This document shows, piece by piece, positions 46,396 to 58,000 of a DNA stretch of 64,000 nt. Source of the DNA: Zonotrichia leucophrys gambelii. Lineage: Eukaryota; Chordata; Aves; Passeriformes; Passerellidae. Below the pieces are notes generated by a model, which ran no database searches, was not told the origin of the DNA, and saw nothing but the letters and a program-made list of their open reading frames with translations. The stretch is from NCBI RefSeq assembly GCF_028769735.1, contig NC_088173.1, forward strand, positions 70,368,463 through 70,432,462, given 5' to 3'. Position 1 is the stretch's first letter. Each line of letters starts with the position of its first letter. The translations under genes were made by a program, and so were the position numbers.

Positions 46396-49300
46396 CTGAA
46401 GGGGAAGCAGAAGGGGCACGTCCTGCTCAGCACCCAAGGCTGTGCTTCCCACCAAAGGCCGTGTGGCTGCAGCACTGATCCTGCACACCCTGAAATCCTG
46501 CTCTAAAATCCTGCTCCTTCCACTCCCACAGCAAGGGCCACCCTGTGCCCAGCAGCTGGGCAGGGACAGGCCACACTGCAAGCTGCAGAGCTGGAGCACA
46601 CCTGAGGGACATCACTGTGAGTGCCCCAGAGAGCTGCAGCTCCTGCTGGAGCCCTGCTGCCTTACCCGAGCAGTTTCCAGCAGTTTCTACTACCAGATAG
46701 TCTAGGAAACAACACTGAGGCAGGAGTAGGGTGAGAAGGTGACAGTTCAGCAGGGGAAACTAGTATGGAATCTTAGGAAAGAAGGGAGTGCTCTGGAAGC
46801 AAGAGATACAAGAGGATGAACACAGCTTTCCACAGGAGAAAGCTCAGCAGCAGCTCAGTTACCAAGAGTTAGCAAAGCATTGACCTACCAGCATTAATCT
46901 GTTCATGGTAAAAGGTCCTTTAAAGAGAAGTCTTGCACCAGGGCTGTGCTTCCTCTGGCCTGAACACTCTCTGGTGAGCAGGTTCCCACCAGCTGACGCC
47001 CACACCCTTCCTGAGCCTCAGGATTTTCTGCCTCTCTCACAGGCAGCAGCAGCCCCTGTGGTTGCTACAAAGCTCTCTGGGGACAAACTCCTTTTTATGG
47101 GTCAGTGCTGCTGAACAGAAGCACAATCAGACCCTCTCTGCTCAGGTCACTGTGGGTGCAGCTCCCCACACCCTGCAACTGTCCTCCTGCCCCCAGCACA
47201 GCTCTGCAGATGAGCTGGACACCCCACAAGGGCAGCTCGGTTTCCACCTGTGCTTTGGGAATGTGCTGCAGAAAGCACCATAAGTGTGTGGCCCCTGCTA
47301 TAAACAGCCCCAGAACACCACTAAACAGCCCCAGGAGACCACTAAACAACCCCTGGACACCACTTCTCCCTGTCCAGCATGGCCCTTGCACCCAGGGTAG
47401 CAGCAAGGCAGACTGGGGACTCACTGCAGGAAGACTCTGGAGAGGGACAGACTTTCAAAGGTCAGTGAGAATAGGAGCAGTTCCCCCCACAGAGTGAAGA
47501 AATCCAGAGCAACTGGTGTCCCAAAGCCCCTCTGCTCTGGCCACCATGCTTAGGAGGGAGGGACTGAACCCAGGGCAGAGACAGGACTGCCAGGAGCAGC
47601 TCCTGGAGCCTGGGGACAGCGTGTGTGCAGCACTGAGGGACGTCCCTGCTCCTGGCACAAGCTGGGAATTGCTGGGATGGAGAAGGAGAGCAGTGGGACA
47701 GCCACAGAGAGGACGAGTGTCCCACCATCCCACGCTCCAGCACGGTGACACAGGCAGGACCTGGGGACAGCCAGGGCCACCAGGGGCTGCAGCAATGCTG
47801 GCTGCAGGCCATCAGCCCGGCCTTGCACAAGGGAGCAGCTGCAGCACAGCACAGTGGGGTCCCATTGCCCACCTTGTCCCGGCCGTATCTGCGCAGCAGC
47901 CGGTAGGGCCACACGAAGAGGATCCTGTCTGTCCGTGGGTCCTTCAGCACCAGGCTGTCCCTCTCAGCCTTCAGCACGTAGGTGCCACGCAGCTCACAGC
48001 GCTCTGCAGCCTCTGTCCTCTGCACTGTCACCCAGAAGGCGTTCACTGTGGGGACAGAGCTGCTCAGGGGACAGCCAGCGCCACTGTGGGGACAGGGCTG
48101 CTCAGGGACAGCCAGCCCCACTGTGGGGACAGAGCTGCTCAGGGGACAGCCAGCTCCACTGTGGGGACAGGGCTGCTCAGGGGACAGCCAGCTCCACTGT
48201 GGGCCCAGGGCTGCTCAGGGACACACATGGCTCCACTGTGGGGACAGAGCTGCTCAGGGACACACATGGCTCCATTGCGGGGACAGGGCTGCTCAGGGGA
48301 CAGCCAGCCCCACTGTGGGGACAGGGCTGCTCAGGGACACACATGGCTCCATTGCAGGGACAAGGCTGCTCAGGGACACACATGGCTCCACTGTGGGGAC
48401 AGGGCTGCTCAGGGACACACATGGCTCCACTGTGGGGACAGGGCTGCTCAGGTGACACACATGGCTCCACTGTGGGGACAGGGCTGCTCAGGGACAGCCA
48501 GCTCCACTGTGGGGACAGGGCTGCTCAGGTGACACACATGGCTCCATTGCAGGGACAGGGCTGCTCAGGGACACACACTGCAGGGACAGGGCGGCTCAGG
48601 GGACAGCCAGCCCCACTGTGGGGACAAGGCTGCTCAGGGCAGGGCAGGGCACCCCCAACCCTACTGCAAGGACAGGGTTGCTCAGGGGACACCTAATCCC
48701 ACTGTGGGGACAGGGCTGCTCAGGGGACACAGACAATGCCCAGCATGGCCCCAGTGATGGGGACAAGGCTCCGTGGGAGGTGTCCCCAGGTCAGGGCAGA
48801 GCAGGTCCCACCTTCATCTCTGGTGTAGTAGATGGAGTTCACGGCCATCTCCAGGGCTGGTGACTCCCCGCTGCCCTCTCGGCCATGCTGTGACACCAGG
48901 CCGTCGCTGGGGCCATTGCCCTGGCAAGGGACAAAGGAGAGCAGATCAGATCCAGAGCTCTCTTCCCACATCAGCCCCCAGTCCCCCTTGCATGGCCCTC
49001 CTGCCCTCCATGGCCCCACACAGCCTGGCTGTCCTGCACCCTGCCCACCCCAGAGCTGGCACAGGATTCCCTGAGCCCACATGAACATGGATCAACAGGG
49101 CCAGGCAGCACTGGGGGGACCTCCCTGAGCTCCTGGCAGCACCCTGTCCCCAGCTCTGGGCTCTGCACCCTCAGAGCTGCCCCCAAAGCATGGCACAAGC
49201 CAAACACACCCTCCTGGCCACAGCACCCCAAGGACAGGGGGCTGGTGGCCTGGTGACATGGTGTCCTGTGTCCTGCCCTGCTCAGGAGGAGGGGCAGCCT

Positions 49301-51658
49301 GCAGAGGGGAAGCGAGCGCTTCTATTTTAGCACATGCAGAACTGAAAATGCAACACACAGGCTGTCACCACTGTGTCCCAGCAGCAGGGCCCCCAGAGGG
49401 CCTGGGGGGGGACACAAACCCGTGGTGCTTTCACAGATCCTCCTGCAGAAAAGCCCCTCACAATTGCAGGCTCCCTGAGCCCTGTGCAGACGGCACAAGG
49501 GAGGCTCAGTGTGTGGAGCTGTTCCTGGGGTTGCAGCTGAGGGTGCATCTTGCAGTTTCAGTTTTAAACTCACACACATGAGCTTCTTAACAAGAAGCCC
49601 AAAAAAGGGCCGTCCAGCCTCTGTGTTTGGGTCCTAAAACCTCATGTCCTGAGAGCTGACAGCAGCAGCTCCTCCTCAGCTGAAGCATCCAGCACAGCAG
49701 AGCTCCAACCTGCGATTGGAAAGCCAAGGGCCACCAAATCTGCCAGAGCCTCTAAGGCTCCATTTGACTGCACTTCTCCTCATCTTCAAAAGGAAATTAA
49801 AAAAAAAAAAAAATCTGTTCTGAACTCCAAATGATCTCTGGCCCCAGCTCCCAAGCTGCTGGACCCTGCATCCCCTCGGGGCAGGAACATGACACAAAAT
49901 CACATTCTCCATGCAGATGATCAGCAATCCCAGCTGAGGATCTCCAGCCACGTGCAGCTCTTGTGCCTCCTGCTCCAGGTCAGGCCTTTTAAAAACACAT
50001 GCCAGCCTTTAACCTTTTGCTCACATCCTCCTAAACCTTCAGCTTGCTCCTGGACCTCAGGCACACAAATGATGGCTCCCATGTGGGGATGGCAGCTCCA
50101 GGCCAGGTTCTCCCTGGCCTGGCCACCACCCTGCCCCACTCCCAGGGTGTGTTGTGTGCCCAGCTCAGCCCCACGAGCCACTTTGAGGGCAAAGGCCGCA
50201 ACCCTGGCTGCACCAGGAGCCACAGAGACATTCCCACCAGTGCCTCCCAGCACAGACACACCTGGCCTGCCAGGAGACTGCAGGGAGGGACAAAGGTAAA
50301 TCACACTCAGGGGACATCCTGGCATCACCAGCTGTGCACCCAGCCCTGCCCAGCACTCCAAGGCTGGAATCAGCTGGAGCCCAACCCAGGGCTCTGCAAA
50401 CCCTCCCAGGAGGGAGAGGCAGCCTGAGGAGCTGGGCAGGCATGGGCTGTGTCCCAGAGGGCACAGAAACCTCAGTGCCAGGGCAGCCACTGCCCAAAGA
50501 GCCTTGGCTGGGCACCATCGCTGACCAGCAGCTCCAGGGGCTGCAGAGGATGGGGCTGGGCATTGTTGGGTGTCCACAGCAGCAGCCAGGAGTGAGCCCC
50601 GAGGCTGGGAAAGGGGGTTCCAGTGTTCCAGAGCCCCGAGGCTGGGAAAGGAGATTCCAGCTCCTGGCACCAGACAGGTCCTACAAGGCTCCCTAGGACC
50701 AGCAGCTCCAGGGGCTGCAGAGGATGGGGCTGGACAGTGCTCCAGAGCTGGGTGTCCACAGCAGCAGCCAGGAGTGAGCCCCAAGCCTGGGAAAGGAGGT
50801 TCCAGCTCCTGGAACCAGACAGGTCCTGCAAGGCTCTCGGGGCTGTGCTTCCTCTGTCGCTGCTGTGGCAGGAAAGGCAGCAATGGTTGGGCCAAGAGGA
50901 AACGCTCCTGGCCATCAGCTTGGCCTCCTGCCAGCCCTCTGCAGGGGCTCCTCACCGGGCAAGAAGAGCCCGACTCGAAATTTGGAGCCACAACCTCGAA
51001 TTATTGCCAGCACGCTGAGGAGTCCCGCAAACCACAGCGGGAGCCATCGAGAGGGCACGGGAGCGCCAGGGCCGGGCGGTTCAAACCTCAGGGTGTCCTC
51101 CCCGAGCTGCCAGGTGCGAACGGGCCACCCCCACACGCTGCTGTCCGTGTCCCGCCCCCAGCCCTTCCCGGGGCTCACCGGGAAGGCGATCTGGCACAGC
51201 TTCGCCACCCACTCCTCGCTCTGCTGCTTCTCGGCGGCGAAGAGGAAGCTGCGCTCGCGGGTCTCCAGGCGGAAGGCGGCGGTGCCGGCGCGGGGGCCGC
51301 CCTCGCCCACCGGGGCCACGCTGGTGCAGTCGCTGAGGCGCACCACGGTGCGGGCGAGCCGCCGGGTGCCCGCCCGCCCGGCCGCCGACGGCTCCTTGCA
51401 GTCGAACACCTCGAGCCGGGCCACGCCGTGCTGGCTGGCGGGGTAGAGCGCGGACCAGCCGCGCTTCCAGCGCTGCGGGCAGCGGGGTCACACCGGGCAC
51501 CGGCACCGGCAGCGGCACCGGGAGCCGGCCCGAGGCAGGGAGGGAGAGAAGGAGGGGAGGGAGAGGGAAAGGGAGGAAGGGATGCCCGGACTCACCTTGG
51601 TGCCGAATTTGGGGTTCTGCTGCACCAGCAGCGGCCCCTCCATGGCCGGCGGCTCCAT
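45250..51658 (-). CDS. DOK1: DOK1, docking protein 1 (complete coding gene, 5 coding exons)
   Basis: Five - strand exons join in frame: 51658-51596, 51472-51179, 48920-48812, 48045-47873 and 46395-45250. The product is 594 residues. An N-terminal PH domain spans about residues 3-118 (KFGTKRWKRGW, GVARLEVFD, EEWVAKLCQIAFP). A PTB domain follows at about 158-260 (FWVTVQRTEAAERC, YRLLRRYGRDKVMFSFEAGR). The C-terminal tail has tyrosine sites in YxxP or SH2/SH3 context: Y361 SEP, Y379 SDP, Y448 DEPEG, Y487, Y498 SVP, Y563 SQV and Y588. DOK1 is a membrane-recruited adaptor that, once phosphorylated, binds RasGAP, Nck and Csk and damps receptor and Src-family kinase signalling. Human DOK1 is about 481 residues, so the tail here is about 110 longer, partly a Gly-Gln-Arg-Ala-Glu repeat at about 420-438. 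Orthology is secure from sequence and the M1AP neighbour. Confidence 0.96.
47873..48045 (-). CDS. DOK1: DOK1 exon 4, first half of the PTB domain (residues 156-213)
   Basis: The acceptor CCCCACAG is the last unit-like edge of an adjoining minisatellite. The exon encodes FWVTVQRTEAAERC and WPYRLLRRYGRDK, ending AAG|GTGGGC in phase 0. Confidence 0.95.
48046..48745. repeat. ~39-bp minisatellite in DOK1 intron 3, about 18 copies
   Basis: The unit is CTGTGGGGACAGGGCTGCTC plus AGGGACACACATGGCTCCA or a CAGCCAG variant. The first unit includes the exon 4 acceptor region. Long + strand frames across it are repeat-driven. Confidence 0.93.
48812..48920 (-). CDS. DOK1: DOK1 exon 3, PH-PTB linker (residues 120-155 plus one base)
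   Basis: The exon lies between acceptor TTGCCAG and donor GAAG|GTGGGA. It encodes a Gly/Ser linker, then ALEMAVNSIYYTRDE, matching human ALEMLENSLY. It ends in phase 1. Confidence 0.93.
48921..50500 (-). other. DOK1: DOK1 intron 2, unique part
   Basis: Unique GC-rich intron with an A-run at about 49,799-49,813. No gene seen on either strand. Confidence 0.55.
50519..50860. repeat. ~175-bp tandem duplication in DOK1 intron 2
   Basis: GACCAGCAGCTCCAGGGGCT starts units at about 50522 and 50698. Smaller GAGGCTGGGAAAGG repeats lie inside. Confidence 0.85.
51179..51472 (-). CDS. DOK1: DOK1 exon 2, most of the PH domain (residues 22-119)
   Basis: The acceptor GCCCGCAG precedes CGC TGG (RW), the exact human junction. 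The exon ends GCC TTC CCG|GTGAGC. It is very GC-rich, as expected near a CpG promoter. Confidence 0.94.
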
Positions 51659-52280
51659 CCCCGCGCCCTTCCGCCCGCGCCGCTGGGGCGGGAACGGGAC
51701 GGGACCGGGCGGGGATGGCGACGGGGATGGGCGGGGATGGGGCGGGGACCAGGACGGGACCGGGCGGGAACGGGAGGGGACCAGGACGGGGAATGAGGCG
51801 GGGACGGGGCGGGGATGTGGCGGAGAGAGGGACGGGGTTGGGGCGGGGACCGGGACAGGGATGGGGCGGGAACGGGGCGGGGACCGCGAGGGGATCAGGA
51901 CGGGGAATGAGGCGGGGACCGGGAACCGGGGTCCGAGACGGGACCGGGCGGGGACTGAGAAGTGGATGGGGCGGGAACGGGGCGGGGACCGGGCGGGGAC
52001 CGAGACAGGGATGGGGCAGGAACGGGGACGAGGATGGGGCGGGGACCGCCATGGGGACGGGGCGGGGATCGGAAGGGGAACCGGGCGGGGATCAGGACAG
52101 GGATGGGACGGGGACCGAGACGAGGATGGTGCGGGGACCGGGACCGGGACGCGCGTGTCAGGCGCGGGGCGTGCTCGCGTGTGCGCGCGTGCACGTGAAC
52201 AGATGTGTGCACACCTGGGCTCGTGCACGCGCGTGTGACACAGGCCTGTGCTCTCCATGGGGACGGGAAAACGCGCTCGG
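51480..52280 (-). promoter_or_regulatory. DOK1 CpG promoter region with G-rich array
   Basis: CpG-dense DNA over and upstream of DOK1 exon 1. From about 51,690 to 52,150 the + strand is an array of GGGGCGGGGACCGGGAC-like units (C-rich on the DOK1 sense strand), able to form G-quadruplexes. A CG/TG run (GCGTGTGCGCGCGTGCACGT) follows near 52,170. Confidence 0.7.
51596..51658 (-). CDS. DOK1: DOK1 exon 1 (residues 1-21)
   Basis: ATG at 51658 opens MEPPAMEGPLLVQQ..FGTK, ending AAG|GTGAGT in phase 0. A second in-frame ATG five codons later corresponds to human MDGAVMEGP, so either may be used. Confidence 0.93.
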
Positions 52281-52303
52281 GCGGGCTGAGGGTGAGCGAG
52301 GTC

Positions 52304-52933
52304 TGAAAAACGCCAATCGCTTGGTTTTAAAATTTTATAAGTTTAATAGTAGTAAAATTGTTATGAAAATAGGAATATAATTAGAGTAATAATAATTTGG
52401 ACAGTTAGGATTAGGACAATACGAGACAATAAAAAACAAAGAGTTACAGACAGTCCAGGTACCTCTTTCTGGGCAAAATAAGCCCAAAAAAGGACCCACG
52501 TTAACAGAGGATTAATCCTTAAAAGCAACAGCCTATTGCATATTCATACACCTCATTAGTGATGCATCAATTCCATTCCAACACAGGATTCTGTCTGGTC
52601 AGTGTCAACTTCTTCCTCTGAATCCTGACAGCTCTTCAGGGCTGAGCAAAGGCAGGAAGAAGTTCGTTTCTCCTGATAATGGAGCAATTAATTCTCTTTC
52701 TCTGAAAGATTCAGGTGTGCTGTGGCTGCTATCTCGGTGCAAGTTCCTCATTCCTCTCTTTAAAAAAAGTATCTTACAGAGCATAGTCTCTCTTTTAACA
52801 CTATGTTATAACCTCAAACTATGTTTAACACACTACTTAAGTAAACTAACACAGCATAACTTTCTAACATAACACATAGAATATTCATTTTAATATTTGC
52901 AAAAAGCCAATCATAAAATACACATTTTTCACA
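52304..52933 (+). mobile_element. Solo LTR, family A, upstream of DOK1
   Basis: TGAAAAACGCC...TTTTTCACA, 630 bases, flanked by GAGGTC and GAGGGC, a probable 6-bp target duplication with one change. Confidence 0.82.
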
Positions 52934-54250
52934 GAGGGCAATATGGGGAGTGGACAAGGGGATAGGTGAAGTTTCACAGGACAGGCAAAAGGAGAAAAAA
53001 TGAAGTGGAGGACTAGAGGCTGCTTACCTCAAGCTCATGGTCCAAGAAAATCATGGAATAGCCAGGTGCTCACAGAGAGAGCAGAGGAAGCAAAGAATCA
53101 CAGCAAAGAGCTGTGTATGCACAGCCCTGCAGGATGTCATTCTCTGACTGTCTTTGTGGACAGATCAATGCCATCCATATCTCATGCCATGTCCCTCCAG
53201 GGGCCCTGGGCTGCTCCCAGTACTGTCCCTGTCCCTGCTGCCCACTCCAGCCTGCCCCAGGAGCCTCCTGCAGGGCCAGGCCTGAGTCCAGCCGGGGCCA
53301 GGTGAGGCTGTGAGGCAAAGAACAAGGACAAACCTTGTGCCCAGCACATCCCAGCATGGATGAGCCAGCCTGGTGGCACTCTGATGGCACTGGGACCCTG
53401 CCAGCTCACTGCTGGTCAGGCACTCTTAGGCTTCTTGCTGCTTTGATGGCTCAGCCATCAAATCAACCATGACTTGATTTCCTAACACAACATAAACCTG
53501 CAAAGGGAGGAGGGAGAAGCCACAGATCCTGGCTTTCCAGGCTCTGATGCCCATTTCTGCACCTGTGGTTTTGACGAGACAGCTGCAGGTGTGGAGATTT
53601 GCAGTGCCTGGATGGATGCAGTGCTCTGCTCTGTCCTGGCTTCACCCCTCACATTTGCACGGTGACGGAATTGTGCTGGTGCCCCGGTTTAGGAATGACA
53701 TTCCCCAATTAAATGCTCACATTGAAACATCCCAGAGCAATTGCTCACAGCCCCACCCTCCCCCGAGGCAGGATGGAGAGGAGAATTGGAGGCACGAAAA
53801 GTAAAGATCACCCAGGCTGAGATGAGAGCAATGTGTCAGAAACAGCCGTGGGGTGTAACCACAGCAATACAACAGCAGAGTGTGCAAGGCAGATGAAAGA
53901 TCAGACCACAAACCCGGGCAGGATAATGACATCAGTGCTCTGAAACTGATGTCAGTGGTCTGGAACAGAACAGACCCAGTGCTCTGAGAAGGAACAGAAT
54001 GACGTGGTGGTGTCAGACAGCCCGGCCCGTGTGTAGGCTGGGCTCTACAGGGAGCACGTCTGCCCGTGGGACAGACACAACCGCGGGCCAGACGAGCTCA
54101 GGGGGCACAAGGCAAACAGCCTGGCACAGCTGAGCCACCTGCAGGGCACACGGGCCGGCCCGGTGGCACGGAGCTGGCATCAGAATGTGCCAGGGCAGGT
54201 GCCGGCTCGGTGGTGAGCACAGGGAGATGATGACATCCACCCCTCGGGAT
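52934..54250. other. Intergenic DNA between DOK1 and the OGA-like gene
   Basis: No exon or transposon recognised. The two genes diverge here with about 3.4 kb between their start codons, so regulatory DNA is likely. Confidence 0.45.
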
Positions 54251-54259
54251 CAGCTCTGG

Positions 54260-55014
54260 GGCTGTGGGCTCCCGGGGAGCTTTGGAGGCGGGAGAAGGAA
54301 TTGTTGCACCGGGAGGACCCCGCGGTTGGGGACATTGGGGACGGAGGTTGCCGTGGGCACCGGGCGGGGCCCCGGTAACCGGGAGCGGCAGGGGCTCAAC
54401 CATCGCCTCCCAGGGGCTCCGCAGGGATTTTGGGGATCCCCCCGGCTCCGCCCCCCGGCCCCACCCGCGGAGCCGCCCCCTGCGCTGCGGCGAGCGCGGC
54501 CCGGGGGGGGCGGGCAGTGGAGCCGCCCCTGCGCGGAGCTCTGCGCGCATCCTTCCGTCCCCTCCCGTCAGCGCTGCATCCCCCAGCGAACATTCCATCC
54601 CTCCCGCATCCCCCAGCGAACATTCCATCCCCTCCGAGCATCCTTCCGTCCCCTCCCGCGAGCTCTGCATCCCACAGCAAACATTCCATCCCCTCCCGCG
54701 CATCCTTCCATCCCCCTGCGCACCTGCCATCCCCTCCCGCGCATCCTTCCGCGCACTCCTTCAACCCCCGCTCCCTCTCCATCCATCTCCCAAGCACTCC
54801 TCTGCTCCTCCGCGCATCTCTCCGAGCATCCCTCCGCGCATTCCTCCATCCCTCTGCTCACTCCTCCACTCTCCGCGCACTTCTCCGTCCCTCCTCCATC
54901 GCTCCGTCCCTCCGAGCACTCCTCCGCATATTCCTCCATCCCTCCTCCATCCCTCCTCCATCCGTCCCCGCACCCTGCGCCGGTCCCCGGCCGCCGGTGC
55001 CGCTCCTGCGGGGG
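54260..55014 (+). promoter_or_regulatory. CpG-rich promoter of the OGA-like gene with pyrimidine-rich array
   Basis: Dense CpG with GGCCCCACCCG- and CCGCCCCC-type boxes, then an array of CATCCCTCC and GCGCACTCCTCC units at about 54,560-54,980 up to the start codon. The frame upstream of the ATG is open, but only through repeat bias. Confidence 0.55.
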
Positions 55015-55054
55015 ATGGCGGAGCGGCCGCGCTTCCTCTGCGGCGTGGTGGAAG
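55015..55054 (+). CDS. OGA-like exon 1
   Basis: ATG GCG GAG opens [14 protein letters not shown], ending G|GTAGGT in phase 1. The ATG is in GGGGATGG context within a CpG-rich promoter. An in-frame upstream start cannot be excluded. Confidence 0.82.
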
Positions 55055-58000
55055 GTAGGTCTGTCCCTGCGGGGCCGCTGCCCGGCCCGCCCGGGCGTTC
55101 CCCCGAAGGGAAGCGGGGTCGGGAAGGGCCCCAGGCTGGGGGGGAGGTGGGAATGGGGTCCTTGCACAGAGCCCCATCTCTGCCAGGGGGCTGCACCAGC
55201 ACTGCCCCAGCTCATCCTGCAGCCACCCCAGCACAGCCAGAGGGGCTCAGGGAGCCTCTGCTCGGCCCCAGAGCTCCACACGGGGCTCTTGGCTGCCCTG
55301 GAGCCAGGGGCGCTTCCCTGTGTGCCCACCCTGCCCATGGGGCAGCCGTGCCCAGAGCTGGCCAGGGAGAGCTCTGTGTTCTCCCTGCCCACATGCCCAG
55401 CTCCCTGTGGAGCTGGCAGATCCCTCTGCCCTCCTGCTGGCAGCACAGCACCCCTGGGACGGGCACTGCCCTCTGCCCCACCTGAGGGAGCAGCAGCACC
55501 GTGCAAATGGATGGAAAACAAACAGGAAATGCAGGGGTGGGGAGGCTGGCATGATTCAGACGTGAATCACTGGTGTAGTAGAGCTGACCTGGGAAGGAGG
55601 ACAGGGATGATGCTGGCAAATCCATTCCAGGAGAACTCTGCTGAGTGGCCTCCTTGGCAGCCCACGTGCTGTGGAAGTGTCACTTGCAGGGGCCATACAG
55701 GGACCTCGCTGGGATCTCAAAATAGCAAATTATTTACCACAGAAATAACTTTTTTTGGGTGAAATGTTTGCTGTGAATCTCTTGAGGCCACAAATTTGAC
55801 CCTGTGCACGGTGGGGGGTGGACAGCAAAGTGATTTTATATTATTTCAAAATATATGGAATAACCATGTAGGTGTTGAGGCAGGTAGAAAATGTGTCTGC
55901 AGAGAGAGGACAGATGGAGAGTGGGTGTTGCTGTGGTGCCAACCCCCTCAGCATTGCCCAGGGCTGCTGCAGGGTGGGCTCCTGCCCAAGGGAGCCAAGG
56001 GAATGAGGGCAGGTGAGCTCTGGGACACTGATTTGGGAAATGCAGGTGACACTGGCCTCATGGAGAGCTGGCCCTTCCTCCCAGCTTGATGGAGTCAGTG
56101 CAACCTGCCCCTGTGCACCACCCACTTTTGGGAATGCTGTCACTTCCCAGTATCTGCTGCCCTTGGCCCTGACTGCTGGAAACTGCAGTGATTGATTCAG
56201 AAGTTGCCCACAATGCAGAGAGAAAGCAGGGAGATGTCTTGATGGCCAATTCTCCTCACTGTCCAAGACATAATGGATTTTCTGTGGGACTTCACCTTGC
56301 ATCTGCCAGATCTTGAAGAGAATTTAAGTGGCTGAAGGTTCTTCTCTTGCTAAATCTCAGCTCTGTGCTGGGACTCTGACAGGTTCCCTTTAACCTCCAC
56401 TTTGAGGAGCTGTCAAATCTGCATTTCTCCAAACCCATTTATCAGCCTGTCCCAGGGGAAGGGGCTTGTGTTCCTCTGGATGTCCTTTCTCCCTGGCTTT
56501 GCAGGCAGCTCTGCACCTCCCAGATTTTCTTATATGCAGAAATAGGAAGGGCCCTTCCCTGGAAGTGATCCCAAAGGCAGAATGAGTGCTGCAAGTCTGG
56601 AATTCAGGGATAGACCAGAGAAACTCCTGAGGCACTTTCCAAAAACTTCAGTGTTGGGAAAGATGAAAGTTTGACAAAAAAGTCTCACAGATATGTGTGT
56701 TTAGCAGAAAGAGTTTTAAATGTAGAGTCTAATGAAGGAATAGAGATGGAAGCAAGTTTTGATATAGAAGAAAAGAATTGTGAGCCAGTCTCACTGGATA
56801 ACCAAGGAGGCCAAGGATGTGTTAGTTAGAAGGGGTTTTATGGCTTAGAGCAAAGGATAAACCTACCTCAAACAAGAAGATGTTTTTACCAAGCAGAAAA
56901 ATAGCACAGGCAAACAAGGCAGCAAATGTTGCAAGTAGAAAAAAGGTTTCATAATTTTCTACTGCAAGAAAGCTGAAAAACTTCTCACTTAATCTTCTGG
57001 CTTAAACTGTAATCCACTAACTTTTAGTGATTGGAGAACAGTAACATGAATATGATAATTACAGTAGTTATGATAGGCTAGAGATAAAAGTTAAGGTATA
57101 GATTGGTTCTACTGTATGAAGATGCTCAGTAAAGCAAAGTATAGAATGCACTGTAACAAAAAGAAAAAAAAGGCCTTATAAAAAGCATTGTAACCTAAAC
57201 TCAGGGTCTGCAGGCCTGCCTGCAGCTGGAGCTGACAGCTGTAGGCACAGCTCTGTCACCCATGACCCTGGATGTAATAAATTGCATTTTGGAGAGCTGG
57301 AGTCCCACGTCCCTCGTTCAGGCTCTTACTGCATTTTGCCTTTTTCCCCTCCCTTTTCCAGGTTTCTATGGGAGACCCTGGTCAATGGATCAGAGGAAAC
57401 TTCTCTTTCAATGGCAAGTACCCTGAATTTTCCTCTCTGAAGGTGGGGGTGGCAGCCAAGGGACCTCATTATTGCAGTGTCCCCCTGTCCCGGCGCTCTC
57501 GGACGGACAGACGGACAAGGGGCCAGCAGGTGGTGCTGGGGCTCCGCACATCCCTGCATGGGACATGATGCAGATGAGAAGACCAGAAATAGACAAAACA
57601 CAGGCTAGAGTCGCATTTCTCCAGGATTAAAAGACAGGTCCTTCGTGGGAATGATGAATTATTCTGCCATCTGATGATTAGGATTAGCAATTAGGACTCA
57701 GAGCTTGTCTGTACTAATGAAAGGACAAACAAACTGTGGGGCTGCAGGTAGATAAACCCAGATACTGGTATTTGAACAAAAAATATCAGTAAAAAGCAAT
57801 AGGAGTAACCATAAATTCCATAGGAATTCCACTAATTGACACAGACTGTTGCTCACCCAAGGCCGTGCTAAATTTCTGGATTTGGAGAAAAAGAACAGAG
57901 ACACAAAGAAAAAAAATGGGAGGGGGGAATGCCTGGTAGATAAACCCAGAAATTGATAATTGAAAAAGCAATAGGAGTAACCATCAATTCCATAGAAATT

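Noticed and set aside
47516..48696. Frames of 280-340 codons with GDRAAQG-type repeats
   Set aside because: These are translations of the 39-bp intronic minisatellite, antisense to DOK1.
54185..55762. 525-codon Pro/Ser-rich frame over the OGA-like promoter
   Set aside because: It spans the promoter array and reads through the exon 1 donor in another frame. It has no homology I recognise.
57414..57419. GT donor at 57418 as the exon 2 end
   Set aside because: With the natural exon 3 acceptor it breaks frame. It works only with a second acceptor at 59935 and then loses one residue. Kept as an alternative in the GC-AG finding.
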